DNA of 64,000 bases, taken from Pelagimonas phthalicica (GTDB lineage Bacteria; Pseudomonadota; Alphaproteobacteria; Rhodobacterales; Rhodobacteraceae). Below the pieces are notes generated by a model that saw only the letters and a program-made list of their open reading frames with translations, made no database searches and had not been told where the DNA came from. Positions 63,126 to 64,000 of the stretch are shown in pieces. The DNA is taken from assembly GCF_004364805.1 (NCBI RefSeq), contig NZ_SOAP01000002.1, positions 1,364,001-1,428,000 of the forward strand, in the 5' to 3' direction. The stretch's first letter is position 1; the number at the start of each line of letters is the position of its first letter. The translations under genes and the position numbers were made by a program.

Positions 63126-63196
63126 GTGCGACCTCCGTTGCTGAGTCGCACATCTACCATAACGGATTCAAATCCCAAATACAGGAATTCAATATT

Positions 63197-63212
63197 GCGG
63201 AAAAAAATCCGC
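63197..63212. promoter_or_regulatory. Inverted repeat GCGGA-N6-TCCGC upstream of kbl
   Basis: GCGGA and TCCGC arms separated by six A residues, 72 bp before the kbl start. The 8-mer ATTGCGGA is shared with the repeat at 63878-63893, upstream of the regulator gene, suggesting a common operator. Confidence 0.5.
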
Positions 63213-63243
63213 CACACAGGATGTTCTTGGATTTTCCCGTCGC

Positions 63244-63810
63244 TCAGGCGCTTTTGACAATCAAAAACACCCGCGCAGGCCCGTCGATTGACGCAATAGA
63301 ATGGGGAATGTCGGCGGCGTAGCGCGCGGTATCGCCCTGGCCCAGCCGCTCATCGGCACCCCCGGACACCACCTGAACCGCGCCCGCCAGAACGGTCAGT
63401 TGCTCAACCGCGCCCCTGGTATGTGGGGCACTATTCAGGCTGCCGCCTTCCTCAAACCGGATGTCATAGACTTCGTGACCGCCGGCTTCTTCGGGCGGGG
63501 ACAGGATTTTGATCTGACAGCCCTGTCCCATATTGTCGATCGACGGCACATCCGTGGTTCTGAGAACCTCGATCTGGTCCTTGTTGTCGCCTTCCTCTAA
63601 CAGGCCTGCAAAATCCACCTGCAGCGCACGAGTCAGGTTCCACAAGGTCGAAATGGTCGGGCTGCTTTCGCCGCGTTCGATCTGGCTGACCATCGAGCGC
63701 GACACCCCGCTAAGATTGGCGACAGCTTCCAGTGACAACCCTCGTTCCTTGCGCGCCTGTTTTAACCGCGCGGGCAAGCGTGTCAGGATTTCATCAGGAT
63801 TTTCCGCCAT
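63244..63810 (-). CDS. XRE-family regulator with C-terminal cupin domain
   Basis: A 188-residue regulator. Residues about 10-70 are an HTH_XRE domain (LKQARKERGLSLEAVANLSGVSRSMVSQIERGESSPTIS in parts: SLEAVANLSGVSRSMVSQIE), and residues about 110-185 a cupin (VYDIRFEEGGSLNSAPHT, RGAVEQLTVLAGAVQVV, GDTARYAADIPHSI). The start ATG 63810 has AGGTG six bases upstream; a TTG at 63828 is less likely. It is just upstream of kbl-tdh in the same direction and likely senses an amino acid or pathway intermediate. Confidence 0.9.
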   Translation of the reverse strand: MAENPDEILTRLPARLKQARKERGLSLEAVANLSGVSRSMVSQIERGESSPTISTLWNLTRALQVDFAGLLEEGDNKDQIEVLRTTDVPSIDNMGQGCQIKILSPPEEAGGHEVYDIRFEEGGSLNSAPHTRGAVEQLTVLAGAVQVVSGGADERLGQGDTARYAADIPHSIASIDGPARVFLIVKSA

Positions 63811-63877
63811 ATTGGTCACCTTTGGCAATGTTCTGCTGCTTTTCCTACACCTATCCCGTCAAACCAGCCACAGAAAC

Positions 63878-63893
63878 ATCCGCCATTGCGGAT
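63878..63893. promoter_or_regulatory. Inverted repeat upstream of the XRE-cupin regulator
   Basis: ATCCGC-CATT-GCGGAT is a perfect palindrome with 6 bp arms, 67 bp before the regulator start. It shares ATTGCGGA with the repeat ahead of kbl; autoregulation is inferred. The rest of 63894-64000 shows no gene. Confidence 0.5.
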
Positions 63894-64000
63894 TTGATTG
63901 TCACGTATGCGAAGGTTCAGCATCAACTCAGCCGCGCCTCCATCTACCGGTTAAAAAACGCCTCTTAAAATTGGGCTACGTTTTACAAAGACCCTCGAAA

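Overview
The window reads as a chromosomal segment of a marine-type alphaproteobacterium, most likely Rhodobacteraceae (Roseobacter-like). The basis is the high-GC coding style, the dense translationally coupled operons (many ATGA stop/start overlaps), the TRAP transporters of both TAXI and DctPQM type, the isoquinoline 1-oxidoreductase pair, the malonate operon with a GntR regulator, and the cbb3 oxidase cluster. No rRNA, tRNA, CRISPR array, complete insertion sequence or replication origin was recognised.

Layout. (1) 1-1884: 3' part of a gene for a self-sufficient reductive-dehalogenase-type protein (corrinoid/8Fe module fused to an FMN reductase and a 2Fe-2S ferredoxin). (2) 1893-7113, minus: a chemotaxis island of a soluble receptor with four tandem PAS domains, CheR, CheD and a protein made of three CheW domains; cheA, cheB and cheY are not here. 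(3) 7368-10479: a FadR-type regulator, a zinc dehydrogenase and a divergent fumarylacetoacetate-hydrolase-family gene around a perfect GntR-type palindrome. (4) 10607-13315: iorAB molybdenum hydroxylase. (5) 13323-13589: a small non-autonomous element with nested inverted repeats. (6) 13675-19714: an apparent nine- or ten-gene operon (small ORF, group III truncated haemoglobin, DUF2189, YeaR-like protein, ccoNOQP, a 54-residue membrane protein, ccoS) divergent from an NsrR-like Rrf2 regulator, suggesting a terminal oxidase deployed under nitric oxide or low oxygen. (7) 19765-24074: an unusual two-component set, a LysR-type HTH fused to a receiver domain, a hybrid kinase with HPt, and a periplasmic binding protein co-translated with the kinase. 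(8) 24293-28478: TAXI-TRAP solute-binding protein, fused permease with a C-terminal extension, and a UspA protein. (9) 28698-30413: a large secreted mono-haem protein of unknown role.

(10) 30488-46794: an exopolysaccharide locus (three glycosyltransferases, flippase, OPX export lipoprotein, WecG-type transferase fused to an initiating sugar transferase, Wzz-like protein, polymerase) interleaved with two hybrid kinases, a Mo-cofactor-fold sensor-like protein and a LuxR-type response regulator. (11) 46893-52953: a di-haem cytochrome c peroxidase with an FNR/FixK-type box, convergent with a four-gene operon of two imelysins, a DUF1111 di-haem protein and a DUF1513 protein, a set linked to iron uptake. 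(12) 53230-59728: malonate catabolism, with MatR-type regulator and operator, TRAP transporter, malonyl-CoA decarboxylase and malonyl-CoA synthetase. (13) 59786-63810: L-asparaginase, then kbl-tdh threonine degradation and an XRE-cupin regulator; matching inverted repeats precede both kbl and the regulator.

The strongest leads for something undescribed are the LysR-HTH/receiver fusion with its kinase and binding protein, the NO-linked cbb3 operon with its extra small proteins, the truncated-at-edge reductive dehalogenase fusion, the threonine dehydrogenase that has lost all four structural-zinc cysteines, and the hairpin enclosing the ribosome binding site of the Wzz-like gene. All calls are made by reading the sequence; no database search was run.
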